Below the pieces are notes generated by a model that worked only from the letters and a program-made list of their open reading frames with translations, searched no databases and was not told the origin of the DNA. A DNA stretch of 64,000 bases from Rotaria sordida (lineage: Eukaryota > Rotifera > Eurotatoria > Philodinida > Philodinidae): positions 1 to 64,000 of the forward strand of contig CAJNOL010000673.1 in the NCBI GenBank assembly GCA_905250125.1, read 5' to 3'. Shown here one piece after another: positions 11,801-24,582 of the stretch (position 1 is its first letter; every line of letters starts with the position of its first letter). The translations under genes were made by a program, and so were the position numbers.

Positions 11801-14800
11801 ATTTTGTTATTTTTTTGTTTTACAAATAAATTTAAAATTATAACGAAACTGTTGTAAAAATAACAACTTAGTATGATCAATAAAAAAGAAATGTCAGTCA
11901 AAAAATTTCTAACGAGAAAAGGCTTCTAACTGGCAAATATCGATTGAACTGGTTTTCTATGCTCATAAATAGGCTACAGCAAGATTAGTATAAGCCTGAA
12001 AGGACACGGGCTCTTGAGTCTTTTTCCGACGTTATACTTGTTTTTATGAGCTTTTTAGAATCTGATGAGAGAAGTTTCCCAAATGATTAATCGCTTTTAA
12101 GCTATGATAATGTACATCATGTAGATCCTAATGAATTATAAATATCTCAGAAAAGAGTTAGTACTGTTACTATATTGCTGCTAAAATATTGTATTTTTTA
12201 AATCAAAGTAATGATTCCACTCAGTAACACCGAAAAAAACTGATTCTTGAATTTCGGCTTTAAATTTTGCATAGAAATAAGTCATGTATATTGTCCATAT
12301 ACGCCGTGAAATTTTATGCTCTTATTTCATGATAGGAGCAAATCAAAAGACTTAAAATTTTCACAATAAACTATTCTAAGAGACGTTGGACGTACAGATG
12401 GGCAAAATTTTAGATCGAAAATCGATCATTAGATATCTTCGTTGATGCCTTGCTTAAATACTAAAAACTCGTGAAACCAGATGTCACTTCGGACAATCCA
12501 TTTTGTTGTTAAACTTAAGTCTCTTAGTGCAATGGTGATAACTTTGTGATATATATTATTCTTACTCCATCAGAATCTTTATTTGCAAATCGAATATTTG
12601 ATGGCATTGTTCGATAAAGATCAAGTGCAATTTGTTTTTCAAATTTATTATGAAGCTAAAGAAAAAAAAAAATTCTTAAAATAAAAATTTTTCATTAATA
12701 AATAATTTAATTCTTACATCTGAATTTGGTAATAAATGGCAAAGACTTTGATAATAAGATAAACCTTTTTCTTTTCGAATATGATTTATTTGTTTTTGAA
12801 TAAAAATATGCCAAACTTCAGAACGAAGATGATTTGGTATACCTTGTCGTACAAGATATTTCAATGTTTTCTTCAAATAAATAAATAGAATTTAAAAAAG
12901 AAAAAGAATTCTGATTAATTCATCTTACCGAAACTGTTGAACTATTTTGAAATATTTTAATTAATGATCGCCATACCTTTTCATCAGTACTATGCGCTTT
13001 TGAATCATAAAAATGTGTTAATTTAACACAAATATATTGTAAACGATCGTTTTCATTGCTTTTTTCATGTTTAAAACCATATGAATCTGTATACAAACCT
13101 GATCCTTCCAAACTATAGATCAAAACAAAATTAAAAAAAATATCTAATTAATTCAATAATATTACCTATCAAATGATGGTAATGATGGATCACGTTTACG
13201 ACATTCAGCTAATAGTTCTTTCAATCGATCACGATGCTATTTATTTATAAAATATTTTTATTAGATAGAAAAAAAAAGCCCATCCGATTATTTTTACTTT
13301 TGTTCCTCCAAATAATCGACCATCTTCAGCTGATAAAGATGTTTGTAATAAATAAATATAATCACGTTGTAAACTTTCACGTTGATTTTGTTGTGAACGA
13401 ATTGTTCTGAAAAATTATTTTATAGAATTGATTTTAGAGTATCGCTTCTCTCTCATTCTTTCCAGGATTTATAGAGAATAGATCATCAGGAAAATTTGAA
13501 ACTTCAAAACAGATAGATTTTGAAGAGTAGATCAAAAGTTGTACTAAATTCAAAGTTTTTTTTGGTTTGTTTACACTGTTTTCTTTTTCAATAAAAGTAA
13601 AGTCAAAGTACCGAACGTATTCGAAAAAACGCTTGTTTTCTTTTTGCTCTAACCAAGTAACCCACTCGACTGATAATTTCCGTTTAAGCTCATATTTTAC
13701 TCATAGTTTAGATGAAAATTCTGTAAGAATTCGTGTCATTAGACCTTGCTTCTCGAGTTATAGCCATTCTATTGAATTTTCAACCTAATGCAGGATATTA
13801 CGAGAAAAATTGCAATAAGAACTTTCGGCTCTTGTGACCATTATGGTATTTTGAAAGTTTTAGTTCACGCAGATATTTCCTTTCTGAGATAGGACGTTTG
13901 CTAACAACAATACTTTTACATAAGAGCGTCAAAAATAGCTCAGTTTAAAGACATACGATTTCTTAAAAAGAAATTGAAATTTTCAGGACGAAACTCCTTG
14001 TTGCAATTTTTCTTGTGGTACCCTGCACAATAGGTTGAAAATTCAGTAAAATGACTACAACTTCAAGAAGAAAGGCTAAGTGGCACGAACATTTTCAAGA
14101 TTTTTCATCTAAACTATGAGTATTACCTTTGCGCAAAATACGAGCTCAAACGACGATTATTCATCGAACGGGTTCCCTCGCGAGACAAATTTTGTGAAAG
14201 CTGTCAAAAATTACCAAAACAATTATTTTTGAAATAAAAAAAATAAATACCCACGTCAAATCGTGACTAATATACATAAAAAAAAAATCCCAGCTCGATT
14301 CCTCTTACCATGCCGAAGAAATAAGAGCGAAGTAGTACGATTTTTGTATAACTTATAAAATATTTACTTTAGAAATTTACGCATTTTAACATCATCATCA
14401 CGAATAATTCCATGCAATCTTGTTATTTCACAATGAAGAAATTTAATTTCATTATTAGTTTCTCGACTTCGTTCATGAAATATTTTCGAAATAGTTTGAT
14501 GTCTAAAATATTTGTTTTGTTTTGTTTATTCTTTCGAATAAATTTATTTCAATAAATCATACTTGTTACATGATGTTTCTGATTGAAGAATATCAGATAA
14601 TTGATTTTCAAGTTTACGTATTGCTTCTGTTTTTTCTTTGATAATTATTTGATAAACATTTTCTTTATTTATTAATGAAGCTAATTCACATTTTAATGTT
14701 CTATTTTTAAAGAAAATAATTAGAAAGAAAATTATATTAAATTAAATAGAAAATATTAATTACAATAAAGTTTCTTGTAAATTATTTTGTTGAATTGATC

Positions 14801-15967
14801 CATCATTTAAATCTAATAAACGTTGATCACAAAAAGCTGAATCTGTTGATTCAATTGAATGACTAGATGAACCATTTCGATTTGGAGTTGATTCTTTTAA
14901 TAACTCTGATGATCGAAGAAATGTTGAACGACAGTTTGAACATAATGATAATGTACATGTATGACAAAGATGAACACCTGTGTTAGATGATAAACTAAAA
15001 AAAAGAAAATATTTCTTATTAAATAAATGAATTCTCTTCATTATAAACCTCATTTTTCGAGTAGCACTATCAATTGTTGAAGTAGGACGATATTTTTCTA
15101 AAATAATTATTCTTTTGACAAAAAAAATTCTCATGTAAATAAAAATATATTAGATACAAACCATCTTCACTAGAAAAATCATATAGATTAGATCGTTCGG
15201 TAATAAACATTCTTGGATGTAAAAAATCAGTTGGTAGTAAACTATCCGATTGATGAATATGCCAAACTAGAATGATTTAAAATTCATAAATAAGAATTAT
15301 TGATTGGATGAATATGCTTTCTTTATTAATACCTACCATCTTCATTATTAATAATCTAAGTTAATTTTAAAAAATTAATTAATATACAAGAAAACAAATA
15401 TTCAACTTACTTCATCAGTATCAAATCCTGAATGTATTTCATGTATTAATGATCCATTATTAGATGGTATACATGAATCACGTTTTGTCTGAAAAATAAT
15501 AATATAAAGATTAACATTCTCCATTTTCAACTGTGTTTTCTTACCTGTAATCCAAGCAACCAAATCATTAATGCTTCATGATTTTCAGCTCGTAAATAAT
15601 ACTCTTTATTATTAGTTCTAAGATTAGATATTCAAAAATATATGTAAAGATATAAAAGCAATCAACATACAAAATAATAAAGACATGTTCTTCAGTTGTA
15701 CTTAAAGTTATAGCAGCTCGATATAATGATATACTTTCAATAGGAATTTTATTACTAATTAAATCACACTCGGATTGATAAAATTCTAATATTTGAGTCG
15801 ATTCGTTAAATGCACACCAATAACGACGAGTAGGACGAACAAGACTTAATGCTATTATTATTATATTAAAAAAAAGAAAGTTGATATGATTTATTAATAA
15901 TAAATATACCTCCACAAGGTTTCAGTGATAAATAACCCGACAGACTATAACAGCCAGTACGTTCCAT
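8876..15967 (-). CDS. TBC1D2: TBC1D2-like Rab GTPase-activating protein with C-terminal beta-propeller
   Basis: Twenty-five exons join in phase to 1336 residues: 15967-15910, 15851-15671, 15617-15545, 15488-15411, 15355-15337, 15266-15162, 15097-15049, 14994-14764, 14700-14563, 14502-14368, 13406-13298, 13236-13166, 13112-12929, 12870-12718, 12655-12566, 11789-11277, 11216-11079, 11020-10963, 10910-10819, 10762-10665, 10592-10475, 10421-10291, 10226-9267, 9172-9085, 9016-8876. An N-terminal PH domain (about 8-104, RRYWCAF to ALMIWLLGLQ) precedes a CxxCxxxxCxxC linker and coiled coil. The TBC domain (about 477-775) has the Arg finger (LDLYRTMP) and Gln finger (GYCQGMN), so it should be an active RabGAP; TBC1D2 relatives act on Rab7 in endosome and junction traffic. 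About 560 further residues form a JIP3/ARHGEF10-type propeller (CGLSDGNLAIVE, NDKLWCLSSNK, LIHNEQLWIGTSTG), absent from human TBC1D2. Ordinary introns connect the two, so a fusion is the simplest reading. Confidence 0.85.
12061..12310 (+). repeat. Dispersed-repeat copy in TBC gene intron 15
   Basis: Carries the family core TGATTAATCGCTTTTAAGC (from 12084), then matches the copy at 32581 in order: an ATCATGTAGA segment, a TATTTTTTAAAT segment and AAAAAAACTGATTCTTGAATTTCGG. It sits in the 776-bp intron between exons 15 and 16. Confidence 0.6.
13654..14181. repeat. Long inverted repeat (fold-back) in TBC gene intron 10
   Basis: Arms at about 13654-13818 and 14000-14181 are reverse complements at roughly 75% by eye, sharing words such as CTCATAGTTTAGATGAAAA and TGAATTTTCAACCTA. 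The spacer is about 180 bp. The intron (14367-13407) is 961 bp whereas most neighbours are 45-80 bp, so the fold-back accounts for most of the excess length. Confidence 0.75.
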
Positions 15968-17681
15968 TTGTATAAGTCATCTCATGTTTCAATTTGTTCT
16001 AATTTAGAAAAATAAAAAGAAAACAAAATGAACAATATTTTTTGTAAATAAAATTGATTGTTAATCTACCTTATTGTCTTTTTTGTCTGTAACACTATTC
16101 GAAATAGAAGTTCGTAGTAACTTATTATTGATGTTACACGAGTAGCCAAACGTGTAATAATTGAAAATTTTTTCCTCTTGGTTCTTTTTTTTTAGACCGC
16201 GTCGATCAATCGGCCGGATTTTTCGCAAATGTGTCTCTATATTCACAATTTTTTTTCCTTCGTCCTTTTTTCATCAATCCGTTGTTTTTTTCATATTTCG
16301 TTTTTTCTTTTTTTTTTCATCACTATCGATTGGCAACAGCAGCCAGCTGTTGGAACTAGTATTAGGCTGTAACGAGTAGGAAGAGTGTCATTGATAAGCA
16401 ACAAAAAAAAAAAAGGCTTTATCGTCAAATATGTTTTGATACCATTGTGCTCTATATATTTAATTGCAACAGCTTGATACTCTTGCCAATTAGGAATGAG
16501 GAGGAAAAAAAACAGAGCATTTTCAAGTTAAATTAATCGTTATATTATCTAGATCATTATGATTTATTATATTAACATTATAAAACTAGAAGATTTGAAA
16601 CAAATATAATTAATTGATTCGGAAACATAAGAAAGTTTCTCTATTTAAAATTTATAATTTTTATTTTGATTGCAATACTTCCGTTGTCGGTATATGAAGA
16701 AAGTAATACTAACATCGTTTAATAATGACAGGTGAACAGTAGTCTTTCTCCTTTTTTACTGTTACTACATCGTCACTATTTCATTTCCGTCGCATTGTCA
16801 AGGTGAAGCAAATCTCGAGTGTTGGTCGCGTCGGTACGTTGTAGAATCTAAGCTATATAGTGTGTGCGCCCATTCGTCTTATATTATTCCGTTTGAGAAC
16901 AGAAAACATGATCTTCTCTCCGTGCCTTCGTCGTCAGTTTTTTTTTGGGCGACGAGAAAAGGAATTGTCGTCTTCGTCGGAAAGAAGAAACACACACACA
17001 TAACATATTTTTTTTTTGGATGAAGAGAAGGAAAAGGTAAGAGGGAAAATAGTGATGTGAGTAGTAGTGCAAAATGCGTCGTTCGTCTTCATTATCAATT
17101 TTTTTTGTTAGACGAGCGGAATGAGCATACTCACAACGTTCGCTTTCTGTTTTTAATAGTTTACCGACATTGCACACATAAAGACTTTAACCGGCTTTCA
17201 CCTTCATTGATTACAATGGCGAGATGTCTTGTAGTCAAAAAAAAAAAAAGATGAAGAGATAGAGAGTACAAAACTTTTTTGGGGAGAACAAGACAGGAAG
17301 AGAGCCTTCCGTCCGTTGTGCGTCGTTTTTCTCTCATATGTGTAACTAACAGTTCATTCTCTGAAATTGATTCAAGCATCGTCCTATAAGTAAGATAAGT
17401 TAGTGCACGTCAACGAACATGTCAACCTGAACGTGCAACGAAGCATCAACAGATTAATAGTAAGAAAAATAGGGAGAACTAAAAAGGAAGAGAATATGCT
17501 TGGTCTATTCACTCATCACTTTATATTTTCATAAATAATGACGGAGTCACTGAAAAGAAAAAAAAATAACTAGTACAAAAAAAAAGATAAGATTCTTCTT
17601 TTTTCTTGTGTGTCTTGATATATCCCATTGTAAATAATGTAAAGTAGATGATTATATTTTTTTTTTTTTTTGCTTTTAGAT
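15968..17681. promoter_or_regulatory. Shared upstream region between the divergent TBC and NOL4-like genes
   Basis: A 1.7-kb spacer between start codons of divergent genes. It is rich in T tracts and TTTTTTCG-type sequence, with short ORFs that look like low-complexity by-products. A typical acceptor (T-run then CTTTTAG) ends two bases before the plus-strand ATG at 17682. So that gene has a 5' UTR intron, a spliced-leader acceptor, or a missed coding exon here. I see no definite exon. Confidence 0.4.
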
Positions 17682-19004
17682 ATGCTTGCTCATTCACCGA
17701 AAGATCGTTCTCGATCACCTCATCGTAACAATGAAATAACTTTAAATCAAACAAATTCTTCTTCTTCTTCTTCTTCAACTAAACATTTATCATCAACAAT
17801 ACAATCCTCCAATCAAAATGATACATCTTCTCAAATTGACACAAGTAGTAATGATGCAAATATTCAAAATAATAACAATAATAAAGCCAAAAAAGAAAAT
17901 GAATCTCAACTACGCATGAAAAGTCTCAAAGTAAAATAATAAAAACTTTGAAAAAATAAAACTAAACTTGTCATATTTTTTTTAAAGTCATTCATTCAAG
18001 CATTAATTAATGATTCATCATCATTAGGTTCAACATATGATGAACAAGTAAAAGCACTTGAAAATGCTTGTATAAAAGAATTTCATGATTTATCTCTTGA
18101 TCGAATTCGTCGAATGATTCGTAATATTGTCAAAATGCGGAAATCTCAACAATCATCACATACAACAAATTCATTTTTACATCAAGTATAACTATATATA
18201 ATTATAATAAATTTTAATAAATCTTTTTTTTTTTTTTTGTAGGATCATACAAATATTTTACCAACAACAACTACCGATCGTTTTAATTCGAATGAAAATA
18301 ATACTAAAAAAAGTCGACTGAATTCAACTTCAAATAATACAACACCAAAAACTGTATGTATATATATAAATATATGTTTAAAATAGAGAGATAATAAAAA
18401 TACATTGTTTGATATTCTACGGGAACTGATTTAATTAGTTTTCTTTTTGTACTAAAGAAAATTCTTTATGTATACATATGTTTTCTTTATGCATTATTTA
18501 TAGGCTGATCTAGTTACATCATCATCAGCATCAACATTATCGGCACTTGATGCTGATTTTCTTCGTCATGCATTTTCACAACAATTTCGACCATCAATTG
18601 ATCTATCGGCTTATTTTTCAGCTGCTGCTGTTGCTGCAGCTTCGAATGGTACTGGTTCAACATCACCACTTTTCCGTCCAAATTTTTCTCCATCAAATTT
18701 TCTTCAATCACTTACAGCGCCACCTCCACCTCTTCCAACATCACTCGTATCATCTCATACACATACTAATGGTTCTTATCAAAGTGTTTTTTGTTTTTAT
18801 TTTCAATTTTTATTTTTATTGATAAAATTCTTTTGATTTCATTTAGGAACAAATGATTCATCAACAACAAACGTCAATAAATTATCGAAACAAATAAAAT
18901 TGTCTACTAATGAAATAAATTCAATTAAAGTTCTTATCAATGCTTATCGAGAAGCAGCTTCATATTTAAATCGATCAGCTGATGAACTTGAACAATTAAT
19001 ATGA
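17682..19004 (+). CDS. Putative nuclear protein, possibly NOL4-like
   Basis: Five exons in phase (17682-17930, 17988-18185, 18243-18353, 18504-18783, 18847-19004) give 331 residues. The N-terminus is Ser/Asn-rich with an RSRSPHR patch. Residues about 84-149 form an ordered, charged helical module (YDEQVKALENACIKEF, LDRIRRMIRNIVKMRK). A disordered Ala/Pro/Ser stretch follows. The C-terminus is a short conserved-looking helix (INAYREAASYLNRSADELEQLI). The helical module and C-terminal helix recall nucleolar protein 4 relatives from memory only; I rate this weak. The ATG is the first in frame after an acceptor, so upstream coding exons cannot be excluded. Confidence 0.6.
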
Positions 19005-19360
19005 TTGTATTTTATCAATTGTTTATATGTATATTTCTTTTTTTTTTTCTAATGTAAAAACATCTCACACATCTGCCTAATATGAATGTTAAGACCTTAA
19101 ATAATCTTGATATATGATATATTCAAAAAGACATTATATCAAATCTATTAAACTACGTAAAAAAACAAGGTGTGGTTGAGTATTTACCTCTTCCGAATCT
19201 CCACATTATATTTCACTGTTCTGACCTATATAATTCTCAATAAATACTTTTTCAAAGATAAGAAACAAATAGCGAACGGATAAAACATGTAGTTATTTAT
19301 GACAAACCTATGAGAATCAATATTATAATTTGATACAAACTACGTGAAGACTTGTTTTTG
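19005..19360. other. Short intergenic spacer, nothing recognised
   Basis: AT-rich 356-bp spacer between two same-strand genes. It holds the 3' flank of the NOL4-like gene and the promoter side of the ENPP gene. No repeat or RNA gene was seen. Confidence 0.5.
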
Positions 19361-22300
19361 ATGCACTTTCGACATATTATCTCGATAGTTTTTGTCTTGC
19401 AAATTTCGTTATTGAGATATAATGATGCTATGAAAAAATTATCTAATATGCCACGTCTACTCATTATTTCACTTGATGGTACGATGTACATTAATAGGAT
19501 TTGATTATAATTGAAAATCATTTCTTTTGAAGGATTTCGTCATGATTATTTAAATGAGCATAATTTACCTACATTGAATCGATTTCGCAATGAAGGTGTA
19601 CAAGCAACACATGGAATGCGACCTACATTTACTACAATGACATTTCCTAATCATATTTCAATTGCTACAGGTCTATACGTAGATATATTAATATTGAATT
19701 ATTTGATATTGTCTTGTGTATAAAATTTAGGAATGTATCAAGAAGATCATGGAGTCATACATAATTCATTCTATGATAGATTATTAAATAAAACTATTGG
19801 AATGAGTATATATTTCATTTTGTTTAATCTAATATAAACAATAGTCCATTGATCTTTTTTATTTTTGAGGTAGTCGTGATGATGGACAATGGTCTGATCC
19901 AAAAGTAGAACCTTTATGGATTACTGCGACTAAACAGGTATTTTTATTTTTGTTTTAAATGAAAATATTTATTTAAAGTATTGAATATTTTCTTTATTTT
20001 AGAAAGTAAAATCGGCTGTTCTTTTTTGGCCAGCATGTCATAATGAATTCTTTGGTATTCGTCCAGTGATCTATAGTTGGTTATATACTGATAATATACC
20101 ATTTCGTGAAAAAATCGACAATGCCATAGGTTACTTTCGTGAATTATCAGTTCAACTCGTTATGTTATATCATTTGTATAATTAACAACCAAATTACATA
20201 TTTTTCGACATAATTGTTTTCTCTTTAAGTGAACCAGATAAACAAGGTCATACATATGGTCCACATTCATCAGAAGTACGCGATGTAGTAAGTAAAAACT
20301 TATTGAAGAAAATTTATTTATATATTTTTCTTTAATTAGTTATTTCGTCTCGATAGTGATATAGAATATTTATTGAATAAAGTAAAAAATGAACTCAATG
20401 ATGATTTAAATATTATTATACTCTCCGATCACGTATGTAAAAAATACTTAAAAAATCTATTAGCTTGAGATATCTTTCAAAACATAGAAGAGAGACATGT
20501 TATCATTAGTATTAAAAATATATTTCATATAATTTTTGAAGCACAATCTAGATACTACGTCTATAACTTTTTTTGTGGACTATCTGAGTATCGTATCTAT
20601 AATCTTTTTTATGGAACTATATTAATATGTTACTTATGATCTTCTTATCAGTTCACATTCGTTTCAAAAACGGTTAATCCACCAAGATCATAAAAATAAT
20701 TTAATATATCGTCTCAAGTATTTGATTGCTTTTGTAATAAAAATGACATATGTAATTTATCTGCTTATTTCGATTAATGTTTATGCGAAAACAACCTATG
20801 TTTAATGGTGAATTTTTATGAGTATTAACTGTAATATGTCCACAAAGTTAACGTTTTGAAATTATGCAAATAGTTTTCTTTTTCAACTAGAAGGTGTGTC
20901 GAGGATATTAGAGAAGAACAAAAAAATTCCATTTTATAGGAAAAACGCCTAATTTTAAGAAACAACAGCCAAATTTTTTCTTTGTCTGGTTCTAATAACT
21001 ATAAGAGTATTTTTTTTTTCTTAGTCATCACACAAAACTGACCATAAAAAGGTAATCTAATTCTTTCTAGAGTATAGTGTAACCGATTTTTTCTCTACAT
21101 ATGAAGTACCATTTGTTCATGTTTAATTGTAGAAAACTAAAGATTTATAGCGAAAAAAACCGGAAAATGCCAATTTTTGTCTTTAGAATGTGGGATTTGG
21201 AGTTGAAAAGCTTTCCTTTCAACAAAAACAAACAGCACATTCGTAATCAGCGCAAAAAACAACATGAATAAATAGTTCCTCGTATGTAGAGAAAAAAGTC
21301 GGTTACGTTATACTTCAAAAAGAATTATATTACCTTTTTATAGTCAGTTTTGTGTGGTGACTAAGAAAAAAAAAATACTCTTATAGTTATTAGAACCAGA
21401 TAAAAAAAAAAGTCGGCTGTTATTTCTTGAAATTAGGCGTTTTTCCTATAAAATGGGGTCACCTTAGGATTTTCACTTTTGTCTTGTAAATAAAAGACTA
21501 GAAACTTTTTAAAAACATATTTTCTTATACAGTTTTATGAGCTCTATCTAACCATGCAGAAATTATGAAGAAAAAAAATTTGTTCAAATTTTGAATTTCG
21601 GCTACCTTACGTTGTTTAAGTGTACCTGCGAATGTGAGTGCATCTGGGTCTGGATATGGATATGTGCTTGAGAACAACATCAACATCCTACATTCCACTT
21701 CTACACTGACATCCATTTCACAGGATCAGTCATAGCCATATCCATCTACATCCAAGATAGGTAGCTCCTAAAATATTATAAGTATAGTGTTGAGATAGTG
21801 CTCAAAAAGTTATATGTTTGAATTAAAAGAAAAATATTAACTTAATGGTGAAACCTAAGCATTAATTGATTTTAATGCACAATAATACTAAAGCATTTGG
21901 CTTAACATCGATACTAATGATAATTCTAATAGCACACTCTTATTCGAAAATTACTGGCTATTTGAATACATTTCAAGATTTAAGGGTATGACGAATGTGA
22001 CAAAAGTAATACGACCATTTTTTGAAAAATATATCAATCGATCATCAGTTGAATCAACTATTCTTTCTGGTGCCTTATTCAATGTCATGCCAAGAAATGG
22101 ACTAGTGAGCATATATAATTCGATAACTATGTCTATGATAAATTATTTATTCGAAAAAAAAAGACCGAACAAGTGCGCAATAATCTTAGCAATATTCCTA
22201 ATGTAACAGCATATAAACTTGATGAAATGCCTAAACGTTTTCATTATTCAAAACCAAAACATCGACTTGGAGAAATTATTGCATTACCGGATGTGGAAGG

Positions 22301-22748
22301 TCACATTATATCTGCAGTAAATCTTTTGATTAGCTTAATCGAACGCTATTTTCAATTTTATATTTAGGCAACAACTAATGCATCTTATGACAATAAAGGC
22401 AATCATGGATGGGATAATGCACTACCATCAATGCAAGCCATATTCATAGCTCGTGGCCCTTCGTTTAATGAAAATGTTCAAATTAATTCACTTAATAATG
22501 TTGATATTTATCATATTGCTTGTTACATTCTTAAACTCAATCCAAATCCGTATGCTACTGCTGGATCCCTTGTCAATCTTACTCATATTTTTCGATCAGT
22601 TGAAAATGTTACAACATCAAATACTTTCATACCTAGTAGTTCAACAACAGAAAGATTCACAACATCAATGAACAATGCTTGTTTGTTATGTTCCATCCGT
22701 TTGTTTCCTGTTCTACTTATGCTATTTTTATTATCTTTTACTTTCTGA
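19361..22748 (+). CDS. Ectonucleotide pyrophosphatase/phosphodiesterase, ENPP4/5-like
   Basis: Ten exons in phase (19361-19478, 19533-19670, 19731-19805, 19870-19937, 20003-20175, 20230-20287, 20340-20432, 21985-22104, 22164-22316, 22368-22748) give 458 residues, close to ENPP4 (about 453). A signal peptide (IISIVFVLQISLL, residues 6-18) precedes the alkaline-phosphatase-superfamily fold. Metal and catalytic residues are visible: Asp39 in SLDGFRHDY, nucleophile Thr76 in TFPNH, EPDKQGHTYGP, Asp240-His241 in SDHGM (split by intron 7), and His in GNHGWDN. The C-terminus is hydrophobic (LFPVLLMLFLLSFTF), fitting a membrane or GPI anchor. It should hydrolyse extracellular nucleotide phosphodiesters. 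Intron 7 (1552 bp) contains a large fold-back. The intron 8 acceptor is an A-tract (AAAAAAAAAG), unusual but needed to keep the frame. Confidence 0.9.
20929..21456. repeat. Long inverted repeat (fold-back) in ENPP intron 7
   Basis: Left arm 20929-21106 and right arm about 21279-21456 are reverse complements at roughly 90% by eye. Shared words include ATTTTATAGGAAAAACGCCT, GGTTCTAATAACTATAAGAG and CACACAAAACTGAC. The spacer is 172 bp. The structure splits the codons of the catalytic SDH and GM motif on the two sides of the intron. High arm identity suggests a young element or ongoing arm homogenisation. Confidence 0.85.
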
Positions 22749-24582
22749 AAGATATTCTAACAGAGAAAAAAAAAACTTATTTTTTAATGTTATCGAGGAA
22801 TATATCTATTACCTGAACTATGACGATTACAAATCATTAATCTAATAAATATTTTTTTTTTCTCTAAAAGAACATGATTTTAAATTCTTAATATTATTAA
22901 TTCTAAATATTGCGAAACTATTAAGAAAATACTCAGTTGTATCACTCTTCAAAAAACACAATACTCAGATTATATTCATATAATATGAGATATAGCCGTT
23001 TCTCATTATTGATTCTGTTGTTTTTAAATAAATTAATATTTTCTACTCGTATAATGCCTTAGTTTTATCAACTACATATTTTATTCAAAAAAAACCTGTT
23101 ATTTCAGGAGATATCCCATGTGTTCGAAGATGCACAGTTCTTGTATATCTATTTCGATAGTAATATTATCCAATCACAAGCTTTTCTTTTTCTTTCTTCT
23201 CTTTTTATTTAAGCATTCACCAATTCGATTGATAGATAGCAATGATATAACGATGATTACTTGAAGTAATTGAACAAAATCAAACATCAGTTCTTTTAGA
23301 GAAATTTAATACCGCCAAAGTAAATTAATAAATTAAAAGCAAAAGGAAATGATAATAAACTACATCATTTTTCTTCTGCTTATTTTTTCTAATCTATGCT
23401 TAGTTGTACAACTTGCGACGGAAATTATTGGATCAATAAGTAGAAGATGTTTTAATTTTTATAATAAATTTAATTATGATATGAATATAATCCATATCAT
23501 TGAAGTAAAGAAGTAACAGATACGTCGAAAGTTTTTAGACAAAATATTCCTTTTTTTTTCAATCGATTAAGAGAGGACCAGTAGAAAGTATTAAACATTT
23601 GATTAGAATCAGAATTATGTGCTCTTTCTGAATTTTTGTGAGACTCATAGGTTAGGAGTTATGAACAAATCTTTGACAGGTCTGAAAATAAAGTTTGAAT
23701 AGGGACGGCGAATGCGACGACATCTTGTTGGAAATTAATTGCATACTGTTATTCAATAATTTTTTTCTTTGATTTCGTAAAAACGCTCATTTTGTTTAAT
23801 TTCACTTTCTTTTTCTTGGTTGCATAACGTTTTGAATTAGCATCTATTTAATAGACTTGCTTCTCAGCAATAATGTCCCTTATTGCATACGTTCTATTAG
23901 CAAATTTTTGCACAGCATAATGGTCGAAGCTGTCCTTTACACAAAGTCAGCTAAGAACTGAGAGTTTCATAGCTATCATCAATCGGAGACGACCAAGTTC
24001 AGGAAATCAAGGAATTATAAACACATCATTGTATATCTTACTCAAACTCGCATTGTTGATGGACGCTGTAGCCTCTATCCTGGACGTTTTATTAAGCATC
24101 AAAGCCCGCTCAAACTTTATTTTCAAGCTTCTAAAAGATTTTCTCATAACTCATGATTTATGAGTTTCATAAAAATTTGGAAGGAGCACAGTTTTAATTC
24201 TAATCAAATTCTTGATACTTTCTTCTGGCTCTTTTAATCGATCGAAATAATTCGTCGAAAAGCTTTCAATGCATCCGTTAGTAGAAAAATATTTGATTTA
24301 AAATAATTCGGATAATTAGTAATGAAATATTTTCTATTATTTAGTACTTATACGCATATGAATATAGTAGTGTCTTGCAAAATGAACGTTTATTTACTCC
24401 TCACTTATAAACTTACACCCCATCTTTTTTTGTTTGGCTTCTTATAATTATCTGATTCGACTGCTTTTTTTTTTCGTTCCATTTGAAAAGTAAACATTGA
24501 ATAATATGAAGGTTTTTTTTATGTTGTCTTAATTTTTTTCATTCGTTCGATTTTTTTTGTCGTCTTAAGCTCTTATATTTTC
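22749..24582. other. Intergenic, no gene seen
   Basis: AT-rich DNA between two same-strand genes, with the ENPP 3' flank at the left and T-rich promoter-side sequence at the right. I found no repeat longer than simple tracts and no protein-like ORF. Confidence 0.5.

Noticed and set aside
16161..17380. Several overlapping ORFs of 60-100 codons on both strands in the TBC/NOL4-like spacer
   Set aside because: They are Phe/Lys/Arg-rich products of T and A runs, overlap each other on both strands and show no conserved motif.
20549..20622. Two diverged copies of an approximately 36-bp unit in ENPP intron 7
   Set aside because: Only two imperfect copies; not distinguishable from chance in AT-rich intron DNA.
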